In this document: positions 56,161-64,000 of the stretch, piece after piece
How positions within the stretch are numbered: the stretch's first letter is position 1
How the letters are laid out: the number at the start of each line of letters is the position of its first letter
Position numbers and translations under genes: made by a program
Source of the DNA: Pontibacter actiniarum
GTDB taxonomy: Bacteria > Bacteroidota > Bacteroidia > Cytophagales > Hymenobacteraceae
Reading direction: 5' to 3'
Length of the DNA: 64,000 bases
Assembly (NCBI RefSeq): GCF_003585765.1
Contig: NZ_CP021235.1
Location: 2,852,001 to 2,916,000, forward strand
The notes under the pieces: model-generated
What the model was told of the DNA's origin: nothing
Seen by the model: only the letters and a program-made list of their open reading frames with translations
The model's database searches: none

Positions 56161-56529
56161 AGTTTTATACTTGTGTAAGTATGGCTAATTTGTTTAACGT
56201 CTGAAAGGCGTAGTTGTTAGTTGATCGGGCTTTTGCCCCTGGCTCTTAAGCAAGCCGGAGCGGCAGACACCCCTGTAACAGCTCCCTTTCTGTATGGGTA
56301 ACAATCAAAAGCGGGTATTAATTACCACTTGCTCGTTAGCTGTGATGCGTGCCCCTGCCGCAGGCCTGTACCTTGTGGCCCGGCATGAGGCAAACGTCCA
56401 GCTTACGCCGTACCTGGTTTCAGTGCCGTTTGCTTTGCGCAAGTTAAGAACTTGCCCATTACCACCACAAGTTGAAAACCTGCGGTATATGTACCTGGTT
56501 TAACAGCCAAAAACGTAATTTCCCTTTCT
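56161..56529. other. 369-bp divergent intergenic region
   Basis: Between porX (minus) and the HD-domain gene (plus). It holds an AAGTATAA-type octamer at 56165-56172. No RNA or open frame of note is seen, and no clear -7 box on either strand. Confidence 0.35.
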
Positions 56530-57762
56530 GTGAATAAAAAAAAGATCTTCAACGACCCTGTTTACGGCTTCATCACAGCTCCGACAGCGCTCATCTTCGA
56601 TATTATTGAGCACCCTTACTTCCAGCGCCTCCGCCGCATAAAGCAGCTGGGCCTGACGGAGATGGTGTACCCGGGCGCGCTCCACACCCGTTTCCACCAT
56701 GCCCTGGGCGCCATGCACCTCATGGACACGGCCCTGCAAACGCTGCGCAGTAAAAATAACGAAATAAACGACAGCGAATATGAGGCCTCGCTCATCGCCA
56801 TCCTGCTGCACGACGTGGGCCACGGCCCTTTCTCGCACGCCCTGGAGACGGCCATTTTCAAAAACGTACACCACGAGCATCTTTCGCTGCACATCATGCA
56901 CCTGCTTAACGAGCAGTTCGGCGGAAGATTGAGCCTGGCCATCGATATTTTCAAAGATAACTACCACCGGCGCTTTTTCCACCAGCTCGTGTCGAGCCAG
57001 CTCGACGTGGACCGCCTCGACTACCTGAACCGCGACAGCTTCTACACCGGTGTGTACGAGGGGAAAATAGGCGCCGACCGGATTATTAAGATGCTGGACA
57101 TTGCCAACGATAAGCTGGTGGTGGAGGAAAAGGCGATTTACAGCATCGAGAACTTCCTGGTGAGCCGCCGCCTGATGTACTGGCAGGTATACCTGCACAA
57201 GACCGTGATCAGCGCCGAGCACATGGTGCTGCGCGCGGTGCAGCGTGCCCGGGAGCTGATGCAGCGTGGCGTGGAGGTGCCAGCCAGCCCTAACCTCCAC
57301 TTCTTCCTCTCCTCCGACCTTACCATGGGCGATTTTAAGGAGGACAAAAGCATATTGGAGCGCTTCGTAGCCCTCGACGACCACGATGTGTGGAGTGGCA
57401 TTAAGGAGTGGGCCGCGCACCCGGACTTTGTGCTCTCATACCTGGCCAAGAGTATCCTGAGCCGGAAGCTGTTTAAGGTGTACCTGTCCAACAAACCCAT
57501 TGAAGAGGATATGCTGCTTGGGATCAGTGAGCTGGTGCAGGACAAGTATAAAGTAACGGAGGAGGACGTGAAATACCTGATGATTTCGGGCAAGATCAGC
57601 AACAACGCCTACGATGTGGAGGGCCAGACCATTAACATGCTCACCAAATCCGGATACGTCGTAGACGTGGCCGAGGCTTCGGACCTGCCGAACATTCGCG
57701 CCCTAAGCTATAAAGTGGAGAAGCACTTCGTGTGTTACCCGAAAGAGGTCGCGCATTTGTAA
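56530..57762 (+). CDS. HD-domain phosphohydrolase
   Basis: 410 aa. The HD motif ligands are seen in HTRFHHALGAMHL (first His, near residue 55) and LLHDVGHGPFSHALE (HD, near 95), with SSQLDVDRLDYLNRD (final Asp). These match the YwfO/dGTPase-like branch, which acts on (deoxy)nucleotides. The start is GTG at 56530; no ATG gives a better N-terminus. It is followed by the lpx operon after 149 bases with its own promoter. The substrate is unproven. Confidence 0.88.
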   Translation: MNKKKIFNDPVYGFITAPTALIFDIIEHPYFQRLRRIKQLGLTEMVYPGALHTRFHHALGAMHLMDTALQTLRSKNNEINDSEYEASLIAILLHDVGHGPFSHALETAIFKNVHHEHLSLHIMHLLNEQFGGRLSLAIDIFKDNYHRRFFHQLVSSQLDVDRLDYLNRDSFYTGVYEGKIGADRIIKMLDIANDKLVVEEKAIYSIENFLVSRRLMYWQVYLHKTVISAEHMVLRAVQRARELMQRGVEVPASPNLHFFLSSDLTMGDFKEDKSILERFVALDDHDVWSGIKEWAAHPDFVLSYLAKSILSRKLFKVYLSNKPIEEDMLLGISELVQDKYKVTEEDVKYLMISGKISNNAYDVEGQTINMLTKSGYVVDVAEASDLPNIRALSYKVEKHFVCYPKEVAHL

Positions 57763-57855
57763 AGAAGCACCGCCCCCTCCTTCCCTGTTGTACCAAAACA
57801 ACAACCTCTTTAAACTATATTCTAAAACAAGATGTGGCAGGCGGTAAGATTTTGT

Positions 57856-57863
57856 TAAGTTTG
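57856..57863 (+). promoter_or_regulatory. -7 promoter box of lpxD
   Basis: TAAGTTTG, a TAnnTTTG match, 49 bases before the lpxD ATG. The -33 region is not clear. Confidence 0.4.
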
Positions 57864-57911
57864 CACCCCCAAAGCGTTAGCGTTTTTGAGTTTTTGCTCT
57901 AATTTTACAAA

Positions 57912-58934
57912 ATGGAATTTACTGTTCAACAGATAGCTGACCTGCTGCAGGGCAAGGTAGAGGGAGACAATTCTGTCAAGGTCAGCACTTTAGCCAAAAT
58001 TGAGGATGCCCAGCCGGGTGCCCTAGCTTTCCTATCCAACCTGAAGTACGAATCATACCTATATAGTACCAGTGCCAGCGCTGTCATCGTTTCGGACCAG
58101 CTGAAGCTGAAAAGTGACGTGAAGCCGACGCTGATACGCGTGGCGGACCCTTACTCCAGCTTCTCCACGCTGCTGCACTACTACCACACGGCTATACTGG
58201 CCTCTAAGGTTGGGGTAGAGGAGCCTTGCTTTATAGGCCAGGGCAGCGAGATTGGCAGCAACCATTACCGGGGCGCCTTCTCCTACATCGGCACCAACTG
58301 CAAGATAGGCGAGAACGTGCGCATTTTCCCGCAGGCCTATATCGGCGACAATGTGCAGATCGGCGACAACACAACCATTTTTGCCGGCGTGAAGCTGTAT
58401 ACCAACACCGTGGTGGGCAGCAACTGCACCATCCACTCCGGTGCCGTGATCGGCAGCGACGGCTTTGGCTGGGCACCGCAACCCGACGGCACCTATAAGC
58501 CTGTGCCGCAGATCGGCAACGTGGTGCTGGAAGACGATGTCTCCATAGGAGCCAACACGGCCATCGACTGCGCCACCATGGGCTCAACCATCATCCGCAA
58601 AGGCACTAAAATCGATAACCTGGTGCAGATCGCTCACAACGTGGAGGTAGGCCAGAACACCGTGATCGCCTCTCAGTCGGGCGTGTCGGGCTCAGCGAAG
58701 ATCGGCAACAACTGCGTTATTGCCGGCCAGGTGGGCATTGTAGGCCACATCACCATCGCCAATAAAACCACAATTGGGGCTCAGTCGGGCGTATCCAAAT
58801 CGGTAAAAGAGGAAGGCCTTATTATACAGGGCTCCCCTGCCTTCGACTACAAGCAGAACCTGCGCGCGATGACCGTTTTCCGGAAACTGCCGGAGCTGCA
58901 GCGAGAGCTGGAAATCCTGAAGGAGAAAGTATAA
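57912..58934 (+). CDS. lpxD: UDP-3-O-acylglucosamine N-acyltransferase
   Basis: 340 aa, third step of lipid A synthesis: transfers a 3-hydroxyacyl chain from ACP to the 2-amino group. The N-terminal uridine-binding domain (1 to about 105) reads ALAFLSNLKYESYLYSTSAS. The beta-helix has IGTNCKIGENVRIFPQAYIG, GSDGFGWAPQPDGTYKPVPQ and the catalytic His in NLVQIAHNVEVGQNTVIASQ. It heads the lpxD, lpxC-fabZ, lpxA run. Confidence 0.95.
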   Translation: MEFTVQQIADLLQGKVEGDNSVKVSTLAKIEDAQPGALAFLSNLKYESYLYSTSASAVIVSDQLKLKSDVKPTLIRVADPYSSFSTLLHYYHTAILASKVGVEEPCFIGQGSEIGSNHYRGAFSYIGTNCKIGENVRIFPQAYIGDNVQIGDNTTIFAGVKLYTNTVVGSNCTIHSGAVIGSDGFGWAPQPDGTYKPVPQIGNVVLEDDVSIGANTAIDCATMGSTIIRKGTKIDNLVQIAHNVEVGQNTVIASQSGVSGSAKIGNNCVIAGQVGIVGHITIANKTTIGAQSGVSKSVKEEGLIIQGSPAFDYKQNLRAMTVFRKLPELQRELEILKEKV

Positions 58935-58979
58935 ATCAGCACTTTATACCGGCGCGCCTCGCTAGTTTATTTACAAAAA

Positions 58980-59011
58980 TTGGCAATACCTTATATAAAA
59001 CCTTAAGTTTG
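58980..59011 (+). promoter_or_regulatory. promoter of lpxC-fabZ
   Basis: The -7 TAAGTTTG (59004-59011) with a -33-like TTG at 58980-58982 and a 21-base spacer. The ATG is at 59113, so the leader would be about 95 bases. Confidence 0.45.
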
Positions 59012-59112
59012 CAGGGCAGTGGGCCAGGCGTATAACTACCTGCTGCACCGGCAGCTGTTACTGCCGCCCTTGTTCTTGTAAAGCAAGCGATAACACGACT
59101 ATAAATACGTGA

Positions 59113-60507
59113 ATGAACGATAAACAGCACACCATAAAGGCTCCGGTAACTGTATCGGGCATTGGGTTGCACACCGGCGTGGTTTCTAACATGACGTTTA
59201 AACCCGCGCCAATCAACCATGGCTATAAATTCCAGCGCATCGACCTGCCCGGCAAGCCCATTGTGGCTGCCGATGTAGACAACGTGGTGGACCTCTCCAG
59301 AGGCACGACCATTGAGCAGAACGGCGCACGCGTAAATACCGTGGAGCATACCCTGGCGGCACTCGTTGGCCTGCAGATAGACAACGTGCTGATTGAGCTG
59401 GACGGCCCGGAACCTCCGATCATGGACGGCTCCTCCATCGAGTTTGTGAAAGCCCTGCACGAGGCCGGCTTTCAGGAGCAGAACGCCCTGCGCAACTTCT
59501 TCGAGATACCGCAGGGCCTCAGCTACAAAGACGACGCCCGCGGCGTAGAAATTGCCGCCCTGCCACTCGACGACTACCGCCTGACGGTAATGGTGGACTA
59601 TAACTCACCTGTGCTCGGTAGCCAGCACGCCTCTATCACGGACCTGGAGCAGTTCGAAAAAGAGATTGCCCCTTGCCGCACCTTTGTGTTCCTGCATGAG
59701 CTGGAGGCCCTTTTCAAGCAAAACCTGATCAAGGGCGGCGACCTGGATAACGCCATCGTGATTGTGGACCGCGTGGTGCAGGACGACGAGCTGACGCACC
59801 TCTCGGAGCTCCTGCAAAAGCAGAAAGTGGAAGTGAAGGAAGAAGGGGTGCTGAACAACACCGAGCTGCGCTACCGCAACGAGCCGGCGCGCCACAAGCT
59901 ACTGGACCTGCTCGGAGACCTGGCCCTGATCGGCCAGCCGATAAAGGGGCAGATTCTGGCCGCACGCCCTGGCCACGCAGCGAACATCGCCTTTGCCAAA
60001 AAGGTAAAGAAGATGATCCACGAGGCGACGATCAAGAACGTGCCGACCTACGACCCGAAGAAGAAGCCGGTCATGGATATCAACCAGATTGCGGCCACGC
60101 TGCCGCACCGCTATCCGTTCCTGCTCATCGATAAGATCATCCATTTAGACGAAACCACGGTTATGGGCGTTAAGAACATAACCATGAACGAGCCTTTCTT
60201 TCAGGGGCACTTCCCGGGCAACCCTGTGCTGCCGGGTGTCATCCAGATAGAAGCCATGGCACAGACAGGCGGTATCCTGGTGCTAAACACCGTAGAGAAA
60301 CCAGAAGACTACTGGCCGTATTTCCTGGGCATAGACAAGTGCCGTTTTAAGCGCAAGGTACTTCCGGGCGACACAATAATTTTTAGATGTGAATTGCTGG
60401 CTCCCGTGAAGCGCGGTATTGCCAAGATGAGTGGCCAGGCCTTTGTAGGTGGCCAGTTGGTAATGGAAGCAGAAATGTCGGCAAGTTTAGTAAAGAAAGA
60501 CGCATGA
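59113..60507 (+). CDS. lpxC-fabZ: fused UDP-3-O-acyl-GlcNAc deacetylase and 3-hydroxyacyl-ACP dehydratase
   Basis: 464 aa. LpxC part (1 to about 300): VSGIGLHTGVVSNMTFKPAP, the zinc site from His in NTVEHTLAALVG and HKLLDLLGDLALIG, and the catalytic His in RPGHAANIAFAKKV. FabZ part (about 315-464): ATLPHRYPFLLIDKII and FQGHFPGNPVLPGVIQIEAM with the catalytic His and Glu. This fusion is characteristic of Bacteroidota. It links the committed lipid A step with the fatty acid dehydratase that competes for the same 3-hydroxyacyl-ACP. Its stop overlaps lpxA by 4 bases (ATGA). Confidence 0.96.
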   Translation: MNDKQHTIKAPVTVSGIGLHTGVVSNMTFKPAPINHGYKFQRIDLPGKPIVAADVDNVVDLSRGTTIEQNGARVNTVEHTLAALVGLQIDNVLIELDGPEPPIMDGSSIEFVKALHEAGFQEQNALRNFFEIPQGLSYKDDARGVEIAALPLDDYRLTVMVDYNSPVLGSQHASITDLEQFEKEIAPCRTFVFLHELEALFKQNLIKGGDLDNAIVIVDRVVQDDELTHLSELLQKQKVEVKEEGVLNNTELRYRNEPARHKLLDLLGDLALIGQPIKGQILAARPGHAANIAFAKKVKKMIHEATIKNVPTYDPKKKPVMDINQIAATLPHRYPFLLIDKIIHLDETTVMGVKNITMNEPFFQGHFPGNPVLPGVIQIEAMAQTGGILVLNTVEKPEDYWPYFLGIDKCRFKRKVLPGDTIIFRCELLAPVKRGIAKMSGQAFVGGQLVMEAEMSASLVKKDA

Positions 60508-61295
60508 ACCAGCCATTAGCATACGTACACCCAGAGGCTAGAATCGCACAAAACGTAGTTATTGAGCCATTTGCCACCATCCACAAGAACGTGGAAATTG
60601 GGGAGGGCACCTGGATCGGCTCTAATGCCGTGATCATGGAAGGCGCCCGCATCGGCAAAAACTGTAAGATATTCCCGGGTGCGGTGATTTCCTCTATCCC
60701 CCAGGACCTGAAGTTTGCCGGCGAGGTAACCACCACCCACATCGGCGATAACTCGGTTATCCGCGAGTATGTGACCGTTAGCCGCGGCACCATCGACAGG
60801 ATGAAGACGGTAGTAGGCAGAAACAGCCTGGTGATGGCCTACGCCCACGTGGCGCACGACTGCTCTGTGGGAGACAACTGCATTATCGGTAACTCGGTAC
60901 AGATGGCAGGCCACGTAGAGGTTGGTGACTTTGCCATCATTAGTGCCACCAGCGCCATTCACCAGTTTGTGAAGATCGGTTCACATGCCTTTATCTCCGG
61001 CGGCTCACTGGTACTCAAGGATGTTCCGCCGTTTGTGAAGGCCGCCCGCGAGCCGCTTTCCTACGCCGGCATCAACTCTATCGGCCTGCGCCGCAGAGGC
61101 TACGTGAGTGAGCAGATCAATGACATACAGCACGTGTACCGCCTGCTGTTCATGAACGGGCTCAACAACAGCCAGGCGCTGGATAAGATCGAAGTAGAGC
61201 TTTCACCGAGCCGTGAGCGCGATGAGATCATCAACTTTGTCCGCAACTCAGGTCGCGGTATTATCAAAGGCTATTTCGCAAAAGATGCAAATTAA
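60504..61295 (+). CDS. lpxA: UDP-N-acetylglucosamine acyltransferase
   Basis: 263 aa, first step of lipid A synthesis: O-acylation of UDP-GlcNAc. The hexapeptide repeats begin VHPEARIAQNVVIEPFATIH. The catalytic His is in MAYAHVAHDCSVGDNCIIGN. The C-terminal helical part has GLRRRGYVSEQINDIQHVYR. It is coupled to lpxC-fabZ and overlaps the following ABC ATPase gene by 11 bases. Confidence 0.96.
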   Translation: MNQPLAYVHPEARIAQNVVIEPFATIHKNVEIGEGTWIGSNAVIMEGARIGKNCKIFPGAVISSIPQDLKFAGEVTTTHIGDNSVIREYVTVSRGTIDRMKTVVGRNSLVMAYAHVAHDCSVGDNCIIGNSVQMAGHVEVGDFAIISATSAIHQFVKIGSHAFISGGSLVLKDVPPFVKAAREPLSYAGINSIGLRRRGYVSEQINDIQHVYRLLFMNGLNNSQALDKIEVELSPSRERDEIINFVRNSGRGIIKGYFAKDAN

Positions 61296-61917
61296 CCTAA
61301 CAGGTTTAGGTAAACGCTATAACTACGAGTGGATTTTCCGGAACCTGACTTACACGTTTGAGTCAGGCACCGCTTATGCCGTTTTAGGGCACAACGGGTC
61401 CGGTAAATCCACTCTTCTTACTGTAGTGGCAGGGCATAACCTGGCAAGCGAGGGCGAACTCACGTACAGCTTCGGCGGCAAAGCCATTGCCCTGGATGCC
61501 GCTTACCGCCACCTCTCCCTTACGGCCCCTTACCTGGAGCTGGTAGAGGAGTTCACGCTGCTGGAGATGCTCAACTTCCACTCCCGCTTTAAGCCGCTGC
61601 GCCACGGCCTCTCCGCCCTGCAGCTCGTGGACCGCATGGGCCTGCAGAAGTCAAAGCACAAATACGTGAAGGACTTCTCGTCGGGCATGAAGCAGCGTCT
61701 GAAGCTGGGCCTGGCCATTTACTCCAACAGCTCCATGCTGCTGCTAGACGAGCCAACCACCAACCTTGACCAGGAGGGCGTGGCCTGGTACCAGGAGCAC
61801 GTGAGCCAGAACAGGCAAGACCGCCTCATCATTGTTGGCTCCAACATCCAGCACGAGTACAGCTTCTGCGATCAGCAGCTGCGCATTTCCGACTACCACA
61901 CCACCCCCGGAAAGTAA
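61285..61917 (+). CDS. ABC transporter ATP-binding protein
   Basis: 210 aa from ATG 61285 (MQINLTGLGKRYNYEWIF); an open frame to 61213 lies inside lpxA and is rejected. Walker A GHNGSGKSTLL (about 34-44), signature FSSGMKQRLKLGLAIY (a variant: FSSGMKQ for LSGGQ), Walker B SMLLLDEPTTNLDQEG. No permease is adjacent. Its tight coupling to lpxA suggests a role in lipopolysaccharide or envelope lipid handling, unproven. Confidence 0.88.
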   Translation: MQINLTGLGKRYNYEWIFRNLTYTFESGTAYAVLGHNGSGKSTLLTVVAGHNLASEGELTYSFGGKAIALDAAYRHLSLTAPYLELVEEFTLLEMLNFHSRFKPLRHGLSALQLVDRMGLQKSKHKYVKDFSSGMKQRLKLGLAIYSNSSMLLLDEPTTNLDQEGVAWYQEHVSQNRQDRLIIVGSNIQHEYSFCDQQLRISDYHTTPGK

Positions 61918-62248
61918 GCACATTACCGTTGCACGACCGTGTTACATGCATCGGTGCCCGCAGCCGGTTTATACTTGTAGCCCTGGCTCCACCCCTCTAG
62001 CCTACAACCCGTAAACTCCCGCTATGCGGCGGCTGAAGCAAAAGAACTTAGCGGCAGCTAAGAGGCTCTATGCAAGGGAGAATACGCTAACAACGGGGGC
62101 GCAGGCAGAAAAGGGCTTGCCTGCTTTAACTCACTAACTTACTGTACTTAGCCTCCGCCAGAGGTTTTTGCGCCACGGTGCTAGTACCCGGCTTGGGAAA
62201 AACGCTCAACGAAAACCGAAAAGATTACCAATTTACGCCTAAGCTGCC
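61918..62248. other. about 330-bp intergenic region with a weak stem-loop
   Basis: After the lpx operon. It has AAGTATAA (as TTATACTT) at 61969-61976 and a 7-bp stem-loop at 62101-62124 (GCAGGCA/TGCCTGC) followed by TTTAA, possibly a weak terminator. No gene or structured RNA is recognised. Confidence 0.35.
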
Positions 62249-62256
62249 TAACTTTG
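62249..62256 (+). promoter_or_regulatory. -7 promoter box of yebC
   Basis: TAACTTTG, an exact TAnnTTTG, 21 bases before the ATG, so the leader is very short. No clear -33 box. Confidence 0.45.
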
Positions 62257-62277
62257 TAAACACACAAAAAGCATACT

Positions 62278-62985
62278 ATGGGACGCGCATTTGAATTCAG
62301 AAAAGCCCGTAAATTTAAACGCTGGGATAAAATGTCGAAGGCCTTTACGCGCCTTGGCAAAGAGATTGTCATGGCCGTGAAAGAAAGCGGCCCCAACCCT
62401 GACACCAACTCCCGCCTCCGCACGGCCATCCAGAACGCCAAAGGCGTCAACATGCCGAAGGACCGGATCGAGGCTGCTATCAAAAGAGCATCCTCCAAAG
62501 AGGAGAAGGATTACGAAGAAGTAGTATACGAGGGATACGCCCCCCACGGCATCGCTGTGGTGGTGGAGTGTGCCACCGATAATCTGAACCGCACCGTTGC
62601 CAACGTGCGCATGCACTTCTCCAAGGGCGGCGGGTCTTTGGGCAAAACCGGATCACTGGATTTCATGTTCGACCGCAAGGGCATTTTTAAGATTTCATCT
62701 GAAGGCGTGGATCTGGAAGAACTGGAGCTGGAGCTGATTGACTTTGGTGCCGAGGACATCTATGAGCACGAAGGCGAGATCATCATCGAAACGCCTTTCA
62801 CCGAGTTCGGCAACATGCAGAAGGGCCTGGAGGAAAAAGGCCTGGAGGTAATAAGTGCGGAACTGCAGCGCATCCCTACAACCCGTACCGAACTAACGGA
62901 AGAGCAGGAGGAGGAAGTACTGAGTATGATTGAGCGCTTTGAGGAAGATGACGACGTGCAGGCTGTTTTCCACAACATGGCCTAA
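62278..62985 (+). CDS. yebC: YebC/PmpR-family protein
   Basis: 235 aa, normal length. MGRAFEFRKARKFKRWDKMS (N-terminal basic helix), ESGPNPDTNSRLRTAIQNAK, GVNMPKDRIEAAIKRAS, YEGYAPHGIAVVVECATDN, and a strongly acidic second half. The family is widely annotated as a transcription regulator; recent work on related proteins points to relief of ribosome stalling at proline-rich stretches. Monocistronic; terminator at 63010. Confidence 0.94.
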   Translation: MGRAFEFRKARKFKRWDKMSKAFTRLGKEIVMAVKESGPNPDTNSRLRTAIQNAKGVNMPKDRIEAAIKRASSKEEKDYEEVVYEGYAPHGIAVVVECATDNLNRTVANVRMHFSKGGGSLGKTGSLDFMFDRKGIFKISSEGVDLEELELELIDFGAEDIYEHEGEIIIETPFTEFGNMQKGLEEKGLEVISAELQRIPTTRTELTEEQEEEVLSMIERFEEDDDVQAVFHNMA

Positions 62986-63009
62986 GCTCCTGACCCTGTA
63001 GATACTAAT

Positions 63010-63049
63010 GGCTGCCCGTAGATAACACTTAGGGCAGCCTTCTTTTTTT
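63010..63049 (+). terminator. rho-independent terminator after yebC
   Basis: Stem GGCTGCCC (63010-63017) with GGGCAGCC (63032-63039), followed by TTCTTTTTTT. Confidence 0.8.
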
Positions 63050-63092
63050 AGCTTATTCGTACCCAAGCCTAGCCACCAGAAACCCACACAAC

Positions 63093-64000
63093 ATGCTCCT
63101 CTACATACTCTTCGCGATAGGATTTGTAATGCTGATAAAGGGCGCCGACTTACTAGTAGACGGCTCCTCCTCTATCGCCAAACGCTATGGCCTTCCGGAT
63201 ATGGTAGTAGGTCTGACCATTGTTTCGTTCGGTACCTCGCTGCCGGAGCTCATCATCAACATACTGTCCAGTATGCAGGGGCAGTCGGAGCTGGCGATCG
63301 GTAACGTGTTTGGCAGCAACGTGGCCAACCTGCTGCTTATACTTGGGGTTACGGCGCTTATCTGCCCGCTGCCCATCAAGCGCAACACCATTCTCACGGA
63401 AATCCCTTTTTCTCTCATCGCCACGCTGCTGGTAGGCTTTCTGGCCAATGCCACGCTGATAGACAAACGCCCGGAGCTCTACATCAGCCGGGCGGACGGC
63501 GCTATCCTGCTCTTCTTCTTCCTGCTCTTTATGGTGTACATCTACAACATCGCCAAGACGAACAAAGACGATGAACTGCCGGAGGAGGAGCAAACGGAGC
63601 TGATGCCCATGGGCAAATCCATCCTGTACATTCTGCTGGGCGTAGTGGGCCTGTTTGTGGGCGGGAAATGGGTGGTAGACGGCGCTGTGGGCATGGCGCA
63701 GTCGATGGGGCTGAGCGAGTCGTTCATCGGCCTGACCGTGGTGGCGATAGGCACCTCGCTGCCAGAGCTGGTTACCTCGGCCATGGCCGCCTACCGCCGC
63801 AACATTGACATTGCCGTTGGCAACGTGGTGGGCTCAAACATCTTTAACCTGCTCTGGATCCTGGGCATCAGCGCGCTTATCAACCCGCTTCCGTTTGACG
63901 TGGTGAACAATGACGATATTGTGATGATGATCCTGGCCAGCACCCTGCTTATCATTGCCATGCCTATCGGCAAGCGCAACGCCATCGACCGCTGGAACGG
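63093..64000 (+). CDS. calcium/sodium antiporter (CaCA family, YrbG-like), partial
   Basis: The first 302 codons are in the window; the end is cut off. It starts at ATG 63093 (MLLYILFAIGFVMLIKGADL). Two internal repeats carry the alpha motifs: GTSLPELIINILSS then GSNVANLLLILGVTALI, and GTSLPELVTSAMAA then GSNIFNLLWILGISALI, the ion-binding pair in inverted topology. A charged cytoplasmic loop (KTNKDDELPEEEQTEL) separates the halves. It would exchange Na+ or K+ for Ca2+ at the inner membrane. Confidence 0.93.
   Translation, partial: MLLYILFAIGFVMLIKGADLLVDGSSSIAKRYGLPDMVVGLTIVSFGTSLPELIINILSSMQGQSELAIGNVFGSNVANLLLILGVTALICPLPIKRNTILTEIPFSLIATLLVGFLANATLIDKRPELYISRADGAILLFFFLLFMVYIYNIAKTNKDDELPEEEQTELMPMGKSILYILLGVVGLFVGGKWVVDGAVGMAQSMGLSESFIGLTVVAIGTSLPELVTSAMAAYRRNIDIAVGNVVGSNIFNLLWILGISALINPLPFDVVNNDDIVMMILASTLLIIAMPIGKRNAIDRWN

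Noticed and set aside
56500..57420. 306-codon minus-strand open frame
   Set aside because: Antisense to the HD-domain gene, which has intact HD ligands.
62020..62130. Possible tmRNA-like tag (frame reading AAEAKELSGS then stop)
   Set aside because: No tRNA-like ends with CCA pairing are visible, and the tag does not end in the ALAA-type sequence usual for tmRNA.

Overview
The window looks like a chromosomal segment of a Bacteroidota member, probably of the Cytophagales/Hymenobacteraceae (Pontibacter-like). This is inferred from a fused LpxC-FabZ, a PorX regulator, several promoters of the Bacteroidota type (-7 box TAnnTTTG) and GC-rich core genes. No species call can be made from the sequence alone. 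I found no rRNA, tRNA or CRISPR array.

Layout. 1-7.3 kb: end of an ABC exporter operon, a secreted hypothetical protein, ribBA, a family 2 glycosyltransferase, dnaG and an acyltransferase. 7.6-11.5 kb: one very large secreted multidomain protein. 12.0-15.3 kb: a small accessory block with MobC, a relaxase, a membrane/coiled-coil protein, an XRE regulator and a macro-domain hydrolase. 15.5-19.3 kb: mrp, a NifU-like protein, fumarylacetoacetase and a flavin reductase, closed by a perfect 25-bp hairpin.

19.5-52.3 kb is a surface-glycan locus read almost entirely on the minus strand, and much of it (about 26-51 kb) is clearly more AT-rich than its surroundings. At its downstream end lie PglF-, PglE-, PglD- and PglC-like genes, which together would make UDP-di-N-acetylbacillosamine and load it on undecaprenyl phosphate. 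At its upstream end a nucleotide-sugar dehydrogenase leads into a complete legionaminic-acid-type set (LegB, LegC, LegH, LegI, LegG, PtmE-like, LegF). A formyltransferase and a PIG-L deacetylase are inserted in the middle of that set. Between the two lie a PglK/MsbA-like ABC flippase, six glycosyltransferases, a Wzy-like membrane protein, an AsnB-type amidotransferase, a GNAT enzyme, two polysaccharide deacetylases, two hexapeptide acetyltransferases and an unclassified 393-aa protein. A GC-rich IS3-family element sits in the AT-rich part. The likely product is a lipid-linked, acylated, nonulosonate-containing glycan.

52.6-64 kb returns to core genes: alanine dehydrogenase, tsaE overlapping porX, an HD-domain hydrolase, the lipid A genes lpxD, lpxC-fabZ and lpxA with an ABC ATPase, yebC, and the start of a sodium/calcium antiporter running off the end. 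The shorter gaps at 52347-52638 and 53866-54155 hold nothing I recognise beyond one -7 box.

The main items to follow up are the formyltransferase/deacetylase pair inside the nonulosonate operon, a strongly over-represented octamer (AAGTATAA, 22 copies found by eye), the giant secreted protein, and the unclassified protein between the ABC flippase and the hexapeptide acetyltransferase.
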